From NCBI GenBank assembly GCA_000721375.1, contig JOGW01000023.1, forward strand, positions 1-64,000: DNA of 64,000 bases, in the 5' to 3' direction. This document shows, in pieces, positions 52,366-61,253 of this stretch; within the stretch, counting starts at the first letter, position 1, and each line of letters opens with the position of its first letter. Source of the DNA: Streptomyces sp. NRRL B-3428 (GTDB lineage Bacteria; Actinomycetota; Actinomycetes; Streptomycetales; Streptomycetaceae). The notes beneath the pieces were generated by a model that was not told where the DNA came from, searched no databases, and was given only the letters and a program-made list of their open reading frames with translations. Made by a program: the position numbers and the translations under genes.

Positions 52366-52619
52366 TGGACGAAACATCCGAGACGCGGCAAGAACAGACG
52401 GCGCACGAGGAACGGTTCCGCGCCCAGCTGGCGCGACGCATCGACTCCGCCATCGCGCGCCTGCAACCCACCGCCGACCCCGGCATCAAGCAACAGCTCA
52501 CCGGGCTCCGCATGGCCCGCGCACTGGTGGCGCCCCCAGAGCCAGAGTCAGCGGCCGATTCCGCACAGCAACCAGACGACCCCTGGAACTGCCGCTGCCC
52601 GCAATGCACATGGGACTGA
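52365..52619 (+). CDS. 84-aa protein with C-terminal Cys-x-Cys-x-x-Cys, coupled to the decarboxylase
   Basis: The ATG overlaps the decarboxylase stop (TGATG), with GGAGG twelve bases before. Residues 1-50 are a charged helix (TRQEQTAHEERFRAQLARRI, then SAIARLQPTADPG and IKQQLTGLRMARALV). A short acidic linker leads to the end, DDPWNCRCPQCTWD. The CRCPQC triplet could bind a metal, or be a modified tail. It may be a regulatory or chaperone subunit of the decarboxylase, or a peptide substrate. No homologue is known to me. Confidence 0.7.
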   Translation: MDETSETRQEQTAHEERFRAQLARRIDSAIARLQPTADPGIKQQLTGLRMARALVAPPEPESAADSAQQPDDPWNCRCPQCTWD

Positions 52620-53209
52620 GACGCCCGGTGCCGGGGTGCTCGTGAAGGCAGACAGACCCAGCTGACAGCCCCTCGTCACTCCGGCACACCTTCCTTGCCG
52701 TCCAGTGCGTGCGATCGCGCGCACGGGCCCACTCGACCGTGACGTCCTCGGCGAAATCCGCGGCGTAGGAACGCACGACCCGCTCAGGCGCCGCGCGATG
52801 GCACTCAGAACCTGCGGTGCCATCGCGAGCCGCGGTGACAGCGTCCTACTCAGCGAGACGACAAGCAGTTCGGACTCAATGCCCGGCACCGGTTCCTTAC
52901 GACTGGTATCGGCGCCTTGTAGGCCACCATCGGCGTCGACAAGGAATGTGCTGCCCGCACCCCACGGCCCCAGAAGAATGGACTAGTTGTCCTCCAGAAG
53001 GGCCCGGAGCCGAGTCTCCACGGGACCTAACCCGTGACCTCGGAAAGTCCGACGACAAGGTTCGCCGCGCCTGGCCGGCACGCCCTTCATACACCTCTGC
53101 TACGAAGCACCCCCCTGCATCGCAAGCGAGTTCGACGTACGGACTTCGAAGTCCGTAACCGCAGCGAGACAGGGCGCTCAGACGCGAAAGTCCCGCATCC
53201 TGTGCCGGA
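52620..53209. other. 590-base gap with possible degenerate coding sequence
   Basis: On the minus strand, ILLGPWGAGSTFLVDADGG then ELLVVSLSRTLSPRLAM and, in another frame, VVRSYAADFAEDVTVEWARA look like pieces of an ATP-binding protein broken by frameshifts. I cannot name the family. Nothing else is seen. Confidence 0.3.
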
Positions 53210-53827
53210 CTAGTGAAGCTCGACAGATGCACCGAGCGGGATACGGGCGTAGTCGACCTCTTCCTCCTCCAGCCAGCCGTCGAAGTTCTCCTGCCCCACC
53301 TCACTGAGGTTGGCGTCATGGATGGGAAAGGCCCGAACTGGGTTGACGGACCGGACGAACTCGATCGCCTCACCGAGCTTCAGCCACGGACCGGACGCCG
53401 GGACCAGCAACGTGTCGACCGCCTGGGCGGGCACATGCAGTGAATCCCCCGGGTGGTAGACGCCGTCCACGATGAAGCCGATGTTGGGGCAGCCCGGCAG
53501 GCCGTCGATTATCTCGGCGTGCTCACCGCCGACGACGTGCACCGTGAACCCGGCGGCGGTGAAGGTGTCACCGGGTCCGACCGCTGTCACGCCGTCACCC
53601 AAGGCCTCGGCGAGCGCGGCATGCGTATGGACGGTCAGCTCGGGGTTTCCGGCGCGGGCCGCGCTGAGTTGGTCGACGTCGATGTGATCGTCGTGTTCAT
53701 GGGTGATGAGTACGGCGGTGGCGCCGGACAGCGCCTCCATCTCGGACAAGATGCCCGGATCGATCACCAGGACACGATCGTCGGCTTCCATGCGCACGCA
53801 GGCATGGCCGTATTTCGTCAGACGCAT
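53210..53827 (-). CDS. Metallo-beta-lactamase-fold hydrolase (UlaG-like)
   Basis: A 205-aa cytosolic protein. The motif LITHEHDDHIDV (about 40-51) gives H-x-H-x-D-H, with further His in VVGGEHAE (about 103) and YHPGDSLHVP, and a C-terminal FPIHDANL that completes the binuclear metal site. Short members of this group include L-ascorbate-6-phosphate lactonase-like and general phosphodiester or lactone hydrolases. The substrate is unknown. The gene lies alone on the minus strand, but could belong to the decarboxylase/dehydrogenase locus. Confidence 0.85.
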   Translation of the reverse strand: MRLTKYGHACVRMEADDRVLVIDPGILSEMEALSGATAVLITHEHDDHIDVDQLSAARAGNPELTVHTHAALAEALGDGVTAVGPGDTFTAAGFTVHVVGGEHAEIIDGLPGCPNIGFIVDGVYHPGDSLHVPAQAVDTLLVPASGPWLKLGEAIEFVRSVNPVRAFPIHDANLSEVGQENFDGWLEEEEVDYARIPLGASVELH

Positions 53828-54139
53828 CCGATCAACCTACCGGCACCACGCCGCATCCCCACCTGCGCCCGCACCCAGACCCGCAAGACCATCAACGGCC
53901 AAGATCACGCTCTACGGCTGGAGTACGGCCGTTCGCCAAGGGGCACCCTGGCTTCGGTTGCGCTCTCTGGCTCCGGGCTGACGGCTTGGGTTCGGATAGG
54001 TCGTTACAACACCCTTCCCCTCCCTGACCACTGAACAGGCCCCGCGAGAACCTCGCCATCGGGGCAGGCACCGGATCGGGAGCAGGCTCACACCCCGTTG
54101 GGCCTGCACCCCCGGGCCCTTCAATGCACCGCCCCTCAA

Positions 54140-54258
54140 TGCACCGCGCCGCACTGCAGCGCGGCGACCAGCTGCTGCCGTACACCGATGGCCTGAGCAA
54201 GGCCCGCGTCCCGCTGACCGATGACATCGCACTCGTCCTCTGCCTGCCCGCCGTGGCG
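54140..54258 (+). pseudogene. PPM/SpoIIE-type phosphatase C-terminal scrap
   Basis: LQRGDQLLPYTDGLSKAR followed by LTDDIALVLCLP matches the end of PP2C/SpoIIE-like phosphatases (G-D-x-L-L-x-Y-T-D-G, then D-D-x-A-L-V). The helix normally between the two motifs is deleted and the core is absent. Confidence 0.5.
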
Positions 54259-54651
54259 AGTACGAGGCCGGACGGGGCCGCGGCCCGGATGGCGTACGGC
54301 TCCTCGATGCCTGATCCACAAGGACATTGAGCCGATGAGTACGTGCGCGCCGCGCGGGATGACTGGCTGCTCAACTCCGGAGACACGGACCGGATGGAAC
54401 CGGCGGCCACACACCCGCCCGAGTCACCTGCTCGGCGTCACTTCGCCAGGACATACCCGCGCTGGACCGCCGCGCCACCGGTCCCTCAGCCCAGGCACGG
54501 ATGACGCAGGGGGTGTGGCCCTTGTCCGGCGTGTCGGAGCAGCGACGACGTCAGCGCATACATGAACGCAGCCCGAACTCCGTGGGTGGTGAGGGCGATG
54601 GTGACGGCGCTCTGGTCTCGGAGGAAGCAATCGGCCAGGTGGGTCTGCCCG

Positions 54652-55398
54652 TCACGACGGGCGTTCTGTCCGGGCAGCCAGCCCTCGGTGCTCCTGGATC
54701 CGCCCGCCGCTGACCGTGAAGAGGTCGAACAGCAGGCCGTCGGCGCCGTCGACCTCCCCGCGGCACAGCGAGAAGACCGTGTCCCGCTGCGCCACGCAGC
54801 GCAGGAGCCGGCGGTAGCGGACCGAGGGGTGGACGAGGGGGTCACGGCCCGGCACCGCCGCGTGCTCGCGGCCGCGGACGGGGTCGTACCGGTGGTAGCG
54901 GACATCGGGGGCGGTGAGGGACGCGGCCTCGCTGTGCCGGCCGCCGATGAGAACATTGCCGATGAATTGGAGGACGGCCGGGGTGGGGTCCGCGCCGGGC
55001 GGTGACGGGATGCGACCGTCCGTTCGGCCGGCTGTGCCGAGCAGGCCGACCGGGCCGTAGGCGTCCCAGTGCTCGGCGAGGCGGCCCTCGGCGACACGAA
55101 ACAGGTCGTACGACGTCACCGGCTGCTCGGCCAGACCATGGCAGGTGGCTTCGACCAGGACCAGGTCGTCCTGGGACAGGGTCCGGTGCGGGAGATAGCG
55201 GAACCCCGGGGGCAGGGCCTCGACGAGTTCGGTGAGGGCCTCGGGGCCGGTCGACCGGCTCAGGCTGCTGTGTCCGCGGAAATCAGGCCCCGCGAACCGG
55301 TGCGCCGCCTGCCGGTCGCGGCGGACGAACAGGGCCTGGACCGCGCGCTGGACGACATGGCGGGCGCTCTGGTCACAGGTGGCAAGTGGATGGCACAT
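54652..55398 (-). CDS. Tandem SnoaL-like (NTF2-fold) protein
   Basis: A 248-aa protein; ATG 55398 has GAGGGAG upstream. It holds two NTF2-type alpha/beta barrels. The first (about 10-130) has VQALFVRRDRQAAHRFAGPD, GHSSLSRSTGPEALTELVEA and a DLFRVAEGRLAEHWDAYGPV end. The second (about 140-240) has VLQFIGNVLIGGRHSEAASL, VRYHRYDPVRG and a FDLFTVSGGRIQEHRG end. Such proteins are ester cyclases, hydratases or small-ligand binders in secondary metabolism. It begins 18 bases after the aldehyde-dehydrogenase stop, so it is in the same operon. Confidence 0.8.
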   Translation of the reverse strand: MCHPLATCDQSARHVVQRAVQALFVRRDRQAAHRFAGPDFRGHSSLSRSTGPEALTELVEALPPGFRYLPHRTLSQDDLVLVEATCHGLAEQPVTSYDLFRVAEGRLAEHWDAYGPVGLLGTAGRTDGRIPSPPGADPTPAVLQFIGNVLIGGRHSEAASLTAPDVRYHRYDPVRGREHAAVPGRDPLVHPSVRYRRLLRCVAQRDTVFSLCRGEVDGADGLLFDLFTVSGGRIQEHRGLAARTERPS

Positions 55399-55415
55399 GT
55401 GGACTCCCTCGGTCG

Positions 55416-56852
55416 TCAGGCGGTGCGGTGCATGACGTGCTTCGAACGGGTGCACTCGTCAAGGGCGAGCAGGGACAGGTCCTTGCCGTTGCCCGAGTGC
55501 TTGAAGCCGCCGTGTGGCATCTCCGAGACAAGGGTGAGGTGGGTGTTCACCCAGACGCAGCCGTAGTCCAGGGCTGCGGCGGCCCGCATCGCGGTGGCGT
55601 GATCGCGGGTGTGGACGCTGCAGGACAGGCCGTACGGACTGGAGTTGACGCGCCGTACGGCCTCGTCGGTGTCCGAGAAGCGCTCGACGGTGATGACCGG
55701 GGCGAACAGCTCCTCGGTGCACAGCGCATCGGTGGGCCGCAGTCCGTCGATGAGGGTCGGCGCAAGGAACCAGCCCTGCTCGCCCACGCGTTCGCCGCCG
55801 CTGAGGAGGGTGGTGTGGGCAGGCCGGCGGTCCAAGTGGTGCAGGACGCGTTCCAGTTGGCGCTCGCTGTTGAGGGGGCCGTAGAAGGCGCCGGTGTCGT
55901 CGGGCGGTCCGGTGTGCAGGGCCTCGGCGTGTTTGGTGAGCGCGGCCACGAAGGTGTCGTGGACCGGATCCGCGACCAGGACGCGGGAGGCGGCGGTGCA
56001 GTCCTGTCCGGCGTTGAGGAAGCCCCCGTACGCGATCGACTCGGCGGCCGCCTCGATGTCCGCGTCGGCGCAGACCAACGCGGGTGACTTGCCGCCGAGT
56101 CCGAGATGCATCCGCTTCACGTCGGTGATCGCCTCCTGGGCGATGGCGATGCCCGAGGGCGTGGAGGCGGTGGCGCTCACCTGCCGTACGGCAGGATGGG
56201 TAAGGAGCGTATGCACCGCTTCGCGCTCCCCGCACACGACGTTGACGACACCCGGCGGCAGCACGGCGCCTGCGGCCTCGGCGAGCATCAGGGCGGTGAC
56301 GGGGGTGTTGTGCGAAGGCTTGAGCACGACCGTGTTGCCAGTGGCTACGGCCGGGGCGAGCTTCCAGATGGCCATCAGGAGCGGGTAGTTGAACGGCACC
56401 ATCTGGGCGCAGACGCCCAGGGGTTCCCTGCGGACGTACGAAGTGTGGCCGTCGAGGTACTCGCCGGCGCCGGGGGCGGTGGTGCTGCGGGCGCTCCCGG
56501 CGAAGTAGCGCAGGACGTCCACGGCGACGGCGACCTCCTCGCGTGCCGTGAGCTGCACTGGCTTGCCCGTGTTGGCGCACTCGGCGGCGGTGAACCGGTC
56601 GGACTGCTCCTCCAGGGCCGAGGCGAGCCGCAGTAGTCCGCGCTGCCGCTCGGCCGGTGAGGTGATCCGCCACCCCTCGAATGCGTCGGCGGCGGCTGTG
56701 CACGCCTGCTCGACATCGGCGGGGGACGAGCGGGCCGCGTGGGCCATGGTGCGGCCGGTGCAGGGGTCGATGAGGGGGGTGTGTTCGCCCGAAGTGGATT
56801 CTGCGGGGGCGCCGTTGATGAAGTTGAGGTGGAGCGAGTCGCTGGGTGCCAT
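55416..56852 (-). CDS. Aldehyde dehydrogenase-like protein lacking the catalytic Glu
   Basis: A 478-aa protein with the full aldehyde-dehydrogenase fold and usual length. The NAD site contains PFNYP (Asn155) and LKPSHNTP (Lys178); the nucleophile Cys285 is in NAGQDCTAAS, as in gamma-aminobutyraldehyde dehydrogenases. The general-base motif, normally LELGGK, here reads LGLGGK: Gly251 (codon GGA at 56102-56100) replaces Glu. The upstream F-T-G-S-T loop reads A-T-A-S-T. Water activation should be impaired, so it may act on thioester formation, as a reductase, or be inactive. It lies between the CoA-transferase-like and SnoaL-like genes in one minus-strand operon with a GAD-like decarboxylase, which would supply an amine to be oxidised. 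Confidence 0.88.
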   Translation of the reverse strand: MAPSDSLHLNFINGAPAESTSGEHTPLIDPCTGRTMAHAARSSPADVEQACTAAADAFEGWRITSPAERQRGLLRLASALEEQSDRFTAAECANTGKPVQLTAREEVAVAVDVLRYFAGSARSTTAPGAGEYLDGHTSYVRREPLGVCAQMVPFNYPLLMAIWKLAPAVATGNTVVLKPSHNTPVTALMLAEAAGAVLPPGVVNVVCGEREAVHTLLTHPAVRQVSATASTPSGIAIAQEAITDVKRMHLGLGGKSPALVCADADIEAAAESIAYGGFLNAGQDCTAASRVLVADPVHDTFVAALTKHAEALHTGPPDDTGAFYGPLNSERQLERVLHHLDRRPAHTTLLSGGERVGEQGWFLAPTLIDGLRPTDALCTEELFAPVITVERFSDTDEAVRRVNSSPYGLSCSVHTRDHATAMRAAAALDYGCVWVNTHLTLVSEMPHGGFKHSGNGKDLSLLALDECTRSKHVMHRTA

Positions 56853-56905
56853 GTTCTTCCTCGTCTTCGGCTGTACGGGTTCAGAGGTAGGGACAGTGAC
56901 GCGGG

Positions 56906-57616
56906 TCAGACCGTGATGCGGCCCGTTCCGTCATGGCGCAGGTGGCGCCACTTCCAGTCGTGGCCCCGGGCCGGCTCGTCGACGGGCTCACCGCGGTAGA
57001 TCACCCGCACGCCGTCGCCGTGCGCCCCGTACGTGCCCGGCTGATCCCAGGGCGGAGCGCCCGTGCGGGTCGCCGGCACCATCAGCTCGCCCTCGACGAG
57101 CTTGGCAAGGCAGCTCGACTGGCGCAGGACGTGGTGGCCGCGGCGGCCGTCGGCAAGCAGCGCAAGGGACTTGAACGCCAGCCACAAACCTCCGCTGGTG
57201 TCGCCCAGGTACACGGGGACGTACGGCATGTGCTCCATCAGCGCCCGCGCCTGCGCGACCGCGTCGAAGGACCGGCCGTCGAACTCGTCCCGCATCGACA
57301 CCCAGGGCACACCGAGCCGCTCGGCCTCCGCCGCGGGGTCGATCCCCCACTTCTGCCAGGCGCTCAGGCGGATGTTGTCGATGACGACATCGATGTCCCC
57401 GGGCTCCAGGGCGCGCACCTCGCGCACATGGCGGGGCTCCAGCCGCTTGCCGTTGTTGATCCAGCTCCAGAGCTCGTCGCCACGCTCCAGCGACTGCACC
57501 GGATCGGGCCGGTGCTCCGGGTGGGTCCACTTGGTCACCCTGCAGCCCTGCTCCGCCATGATCATTCCAGCGTACGCGGGGAGGATGTACGAGCCGAGTT
57601 CGAGTACTTCAGGCAT
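56906..57616 (-). CDS. Half-size family III CoA-transferase-like protein
   Basis: A 236-aa protein; ATG 57616 has GGAGA upstream and overlaps the decarboxylase stop by eight bases. The N-terminus VLELGSYILPAYAGMIMAEQ and the N-N-G-K pattern in SWINNGKRLE are those of CaiB/BaiF CoA-transferases. Asp139 in YLGDTSGGLWLAF sits where the family has its active-site Asp. True members are about 400 aa; the second half, including the interlocking C-terminal domain, is absent, and the end is instead an RGHDWKWRHLRHDG tail. It may be a degenerate or repurposed CoA-binding protein. Confidence 0.65.
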   Translation of the reverse strand: MPEVLELGSYILPAYAGMIMAEQGCRVTKWTHPEHRPDPVQSLERGDELWSWINNGKRLEPRHVREVRALEPGDIDVVIDNIRLSAWQKWGIDPAAEAERLGVPWVSMRDEFDGRSFDAVAQARALMEHMPYVPVYLGDTSGGLWLAFKSLALLADGRRGHHVLRQSSCLAKLVEGELMVPATRTGAPPWDQPGTYGAHGDGVRVIYRGEPVDEPARGHDWKWRHLRHDGTGRITV

Positions 57617-58901
57617 GACTTTCTCCGTCTCGGAATTCGGTGGAGTTACGCGGGGCGCTACGTGCAGAATTTCGGAGGGCTGGCCCGAGCGAATCGGAGA
57701 TATCCGCGAGGAGACCACCAGGGAAATCCTCGGGAAATCCCGGGCGGATGACTATCCGCCCGGCTTGGACGCGTTCACGGGATCCGGCCAGCTGATACGA
57801 GGGCACGTACCAGCCGGACTTGCGCATCCGCCGGCAGAACTCCTCGACGGCTCCCGAGTCCTCGTGCCGCGCGGCGAAGCTCGCGACGGACAGGTCGTCG
57901 GGGGTGTGCAGGAGCCTCAGATCCGATGAGGCGGCGAGCCGTTCGGCCACCGCACGGGCCACCGAGCGTGCGGCCGCCAGGGTGGCGCGGTACCCCTCGG
58001 GGCCGAAGTGCCGCAGCAGATAGTGCTGTTGCAGTACGGGCGCCGCCGAGCGCGAGAACGTGAGCCCGATGCCGGGCTCGCCGTCACCGATGTAGGAGAC
58101 ACTGTGGCGCAGTTCGGCCAGCCAGGGCGGGGCACTGCGCCACAGCAGCCAGCCGACGCCCAGGCTGGTCATCCCGTACTTGTGCCCCGAGGCGTTGACG
58201 GAACGTACGCGCGGCTGCCGGAAGTCCCAGGCCAGGTCCTCGTGCGTAAAGGGTGCGGCGAATCCTCCCGACGCCGCGTCGACGTGCAGGGAGATGTCGA
58301 GGCCGCGCCGCTCCTGCAGGGCGTCGAGCGCCCGTGCAAGCCCCGGCACATCGTCGAAGCCGCCGTGTTCGGGCCCGCCCAGGGTGGCGACCACGCCGAT
58401 GGTCCCCTGGTCGCAGCGCTCGGCGACCCGGTCCGGGTCGGGTAACTCGCCGCCCCTGACCGCCTTGACGGGCCGGCATTCGACCTGCCAGTAGGCGCAG
58501 AACCGGTACCAGCAGGCATGGGCTCCGGCACCGACCACGAGATTGGGGCGCCGGGCAGGGACCCGCCGCGCCTTGCCGGTCCGGCGCTGCCAGCCGCGCA
58601 GCAGCACCAGGCCGGCCAGCATCGCGGCCTCGGTCGACCCGGAGGCCGAGCATCCCGTCACGGGCCCCGGCGGCGCGTGCCACATGCGGCCGATCAGGTC
58701 GATGCACTCCCGTTCCATCTCGGCTACGTGCGGATACTCGGCGCGGTTCACCACGTTCAGATCGCTGAACAGGGCAGCGATCGCCTGCACTTCGGGCAGC
58801 GGCCAGGTGGTGGTGTAGCTGCCGAGGTTCTGCTGCGGTAGCACTCCTGAGTCCGGTGGGGCGTAGGACATCACGGGCTGTTGACTTCGGGGAAAGGACA
58901 C
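57609..58901 (-). CDS. PLP-dependent glutamate-decarboxylase-like enzyme
   Basis: A 430-aa cytosolic enzyme from GTG 58901 (GAGGGAG upstream). It has GCSASGSTEAAMLAGLVLLRG (phosphate cup), GAHACWYRFCAYW, LHVDAASGGFAAPF (Asp to the pyridine N) and NASGHKYGMTSLGVGWLLWR, with Lys241 the Schiff-base residue. These match glutamate decarboxylases (GadB) rather than the histidine-type enzyme at 50.9 kb. It is somewhat shorter than GadB (about 466 aa). The product would be GABA or a related omega-amine, which the downstream aldehyde-dehydrogenase-like protein could suit. It is first in a four-gene minus-strand operon, preceded by a direct repeat of TTCAACA. Confidence 0.87.
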   Translation of the reverse strand: MSFPRSQQPVMSYAPPDSGVLPQQNLGSYTTTWPLPEVQAIAALFSDLNVVNRAEYPHVAEMERECIDLIGRMWHAPPGPVTGCSASGSTEAAMLAGLVLLRGWQRRTGKARRVPARRPNLVVGAGAHACWYRFCAYWQVECRPVKAVRGGELPDPDRVAERCDQGTIGVVATLGGPEHGGFDDVPGLARALDALQERRGLDISLHVDAASGGFAAPFTHEDLAWDFRQPRVRSVNASGHKYGMTSLGVGWLLWRSAPPWLAELRHSVSYIGDGEPGIGLTFSRSAAPVLQQHYLLRHFGPEGYRATLAAARSVARAVAERLAASSDLRLLHTPDDLSVASFAARHEDSGAVEEFCRRMRKSGWYVPSYQLAGSRERVQAGRIVIRPGFPEDFPGGLLADISDSLGPALRNSARSAPRNSTEFRDGESHA

Positions 58902-59355
58902 GTGGGGCTGCTCCCTCGCACGGACTGAATTCTCGACACACCCGGAAAACCGTGAAGAATGCAGAATCCGCGTTCGGTCGGAATTTCAACATGAATTCAA
59001 CACGGCCACCTGGGCGGGAAATTCATGTATAGCTGCCGCCGGTAATTCAGAACGGATCCGTCACTCGTACGGAGAGGGGCGCACCTGGCGCAAACACCAG
59101 TGGGAGTGCGCGCCGGAGCTCTCAGGGAGTGAAGGTCCGCCAGGGTCCGCAGCCGACGAGGGTGCGGCACACGCGCGAGGGAGCGCCGCCGCAGCGAGTG
59201 CCCGGCGTGTGCGGCGCGTGCCCCCGCCGGCGAACCACATACAAGGAGGCGGGCACACTGAATGCCGACGGTGGGGAAGACCAGCGAAATCATGCCGGGA
59301 CCGGACCGTGTTCTGTGGGTAGCGGCGCGGCACCTGCTCCATCAACGGCAGGTAG
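58902..59355. other. Divergent intergenic region with promoter repeats
   Basis: It holds the promoter of the minus-strand operon. No gene is seen; the DNA near 58920-59050 is A/T-richer. Confidence 0.4.
58985..59001 (-). promoter_or_regulatory. Direct repeat of TTCAAC before the GAD-like gene
   Basis: ATTTCAACATG and AATTCAACACG, 11 bases apart (one helical turn), 84 bases before the decarboxylase start. The half-site is the same as in the palindrome at 50710. Confidence 0.4.
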
Positions 59356-59892
59356 ATCGGCGCCGACGGCCGCCCGGTCGCGGACGGCGAGCCAGGCGAG
59401 CTGGTCGTGTGCGGACCCACGGTGATGCGCGGCTACTGGGGGGACACCCAGCGCACCGCCCAGTCCCTGGTGCCGACCGTCCACAACCCGACCCAACTCG
59501 CCTACCGCACGGGCGACATCGTCCGGCTGACTCCCGAGGGCGACTTCGAGTTCCAGGGCCGGCGCGATCACCAGATCAAGAGCCGCGGCTACCGCATCGA
59601 GCTCGGCGACATCGAGACGACCCTGCACACCGCGCCCGCCATCGCCGAATGCGCGGTCCTGGCAGTCCCGGACGGGGAGATCACCAACCGCCTCGCCGCC
59701 TTCGTCGTCCCGAGCGGCCAGCACGACCCGGCCACGCTGTGCGGGCACTGCGCGAGCCGGCTGCCGCACTACATGATCCCGGACTTCGAGTACACCGACC
59801 GGCTGCCGCGGACCAGCACCGGCAAGGTCGACCGGCAGGCGCTGGCCCGCACCCTGGCCCAAGGCCCTGGCAAGGAGCACGTCGACGCGTGA
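59356..59892 (+). pseudogene. Adenylation-domain C-terminal part, 5'-truncated
   Basis: An in-frame stop at 59353 precedes GADGRPVADGEPGELVVCG. The rest holds adenylation motifs in order: VMRGYWG, AYRTGDIV, the hinge FQGRRDHQIKSRGYRIELGD and the catalytic-Lys loop TSTGKVDRQAL, then the end. Core motifs A1 to A5, which bind the substrate and ATP, are missing. At most a 161-aa protein from GTG 59404 or ATG 59425 could be made, which could not adenylate. It overlaps the SDR gene by GTGA, so both were once one operon. It is not followed by a carrier domain, so it was a stand-alone amino-acid adenylase. Confidence 0.75.
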
Positions 59893-60868
59893 GCAGCCAG
59901 CCCGTACATCACACCGATGCACCCCTCGCCCTCGTCACCGGCGCAAGCCGGGGCCTGGGCCTGGGCTTCGCCGCCGCACTCGGCGCCGCCGGCCGCCGAG
60001 TGATCATCACCGGACGGTCCACGGAGTCCCTGACCGCCGCCCGGGACCGCCTGGACGCCCGCGGAGTCACGGCGTACGCCATGACCACCGACGCTCGAGA
60101 CCCTCAAGCCGTCACCCGCACGGCACAAGAAGTCCATGACACATACGGCCCGGTGGATCTCCTGGTGAACAACGCGGGCGTCATCGGGCCAGTGGGACCC
60201 ACCTGGGCCATCGACGCGCACGACTGGTGGGACACCCTCAACACCAACGTCAACGGGGTCCTGCTGCATCTACAGGCCTTCGTCCCGGCCATGGTCGAGC
60301 ACGGCCACGGCCGCATCATCAACGTCACCAGCAACGCCGGACACAACAACTGGCCTTACTACAGCGCCTACTCCGTCTCCAAGGGCGCCGTCATCAAGCT
60401 CACCGAGAACCTCGCCCAGGAACTGGGCCGCAGCAAAGTCACCGCCTTCAGCTACCACCCCGGCATCGTGACCACCGGCCTGACAACAGCGGCTCTCCAC
60501 ACCGTTGCCGACACCACCAGATGGGAGGCCCTCGGCGCGCACTGGCTCAAACAGCAGCTCGCCCTCGGCAACGGCGTCACCGCCGACCAGGCCGCAGCAG
60601 GGCTGCTGCGCCTGGCCGCAGGCGACCTCGACGCCAGGTCTGGGAGTACCTCACCGTGTACGAACTCATCAAACGGAGTATCCGCTCGCAATCGGCACAA
60701 CAGGAGAGCGCCCCATCCGAGGTCAACCTACCCGCCACTTGCTGTGTGGCGTCCCACTGTCCGTCAGTCCGGGCCAGGCCTCGAGCCGAGCTGTGGTGCG
60801 GCAGCGACTCCAGCACCGGACCAGTGTTGCTGCCGGCAACCAGCGTGCCGCCGTACGCAGTTCAGTGA
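59889..60868 (+). CDS. Short-chain dehydrogenase/reductase with probable late frameshift
   Basis: It begins at GTG 59889, overlapping the adenylase stop. The NAD(P) motif is ALVTGASRGLGLGFA; NNAGVIG and the catalytic set (Ser in INVTSNAGHN, Tyr and Lys in YYSAYSVSKGAVIK) follow, so the core is intact over about 245 residues. At about 60640 the sequence GGGAG seems to have lost one G: in the shifted frame EYLTVYELI, the expected last strand of the family, appears and reads on to 60868. Without the shift the frame runs antisense into the P450. It reduces or oxidises a hydroxyl/keto group of an unknown substrate. Confidence 0.75.
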
Positions 60869-60900
60869 TGCTTCCCTGCCTACCACGTCCAGCCTGCATT

Positions 60901-61253
60901 CCACGTCCAGGGCGACCGGCCATGGGCCAGAGCGGTCACCAGGTGACCGGCAGGGAGTCCAGGCCGCAGACGCGACTGCCCGCCGCCCAGGTCAACTCCT
61001 CCACGCAGACGGCCAGCCGGAGATTCGGCAGCCGCGTCACGAGGACCTCCAGCGCGACCTGGAGTTCCACCCGGGCCAGGTTGGCGCCCAGGCAGTAGTG
61101 CGGGCCGATCCCGAAGGACAGATGACGGTTGTCGGTGCGCGCGATGTCGAATACCTCCGGCTCGGCGAACCGGTCCGGGTCCTGGTTCGCGGCAACGAAC
61201 GGAGCAAGCACTCCCTGCCCTGTCCGCACCCGGCCCCCTGACGGCAGCCGTAC
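60901..61253. repeat. Duplicated P450 3'-end segment, copy B (source)
   Basis: The matching copy lies at 38720-39073, in the same orientation. Here it is part of an intact gene, so this is the probable source. Confidence 0.85.

Noticed and set aside
53870-54060. Suspected IS end between the UlaG-like gene and the phosphatase scrap
   Set aside because: No inverted repeat or target duplication could be found.
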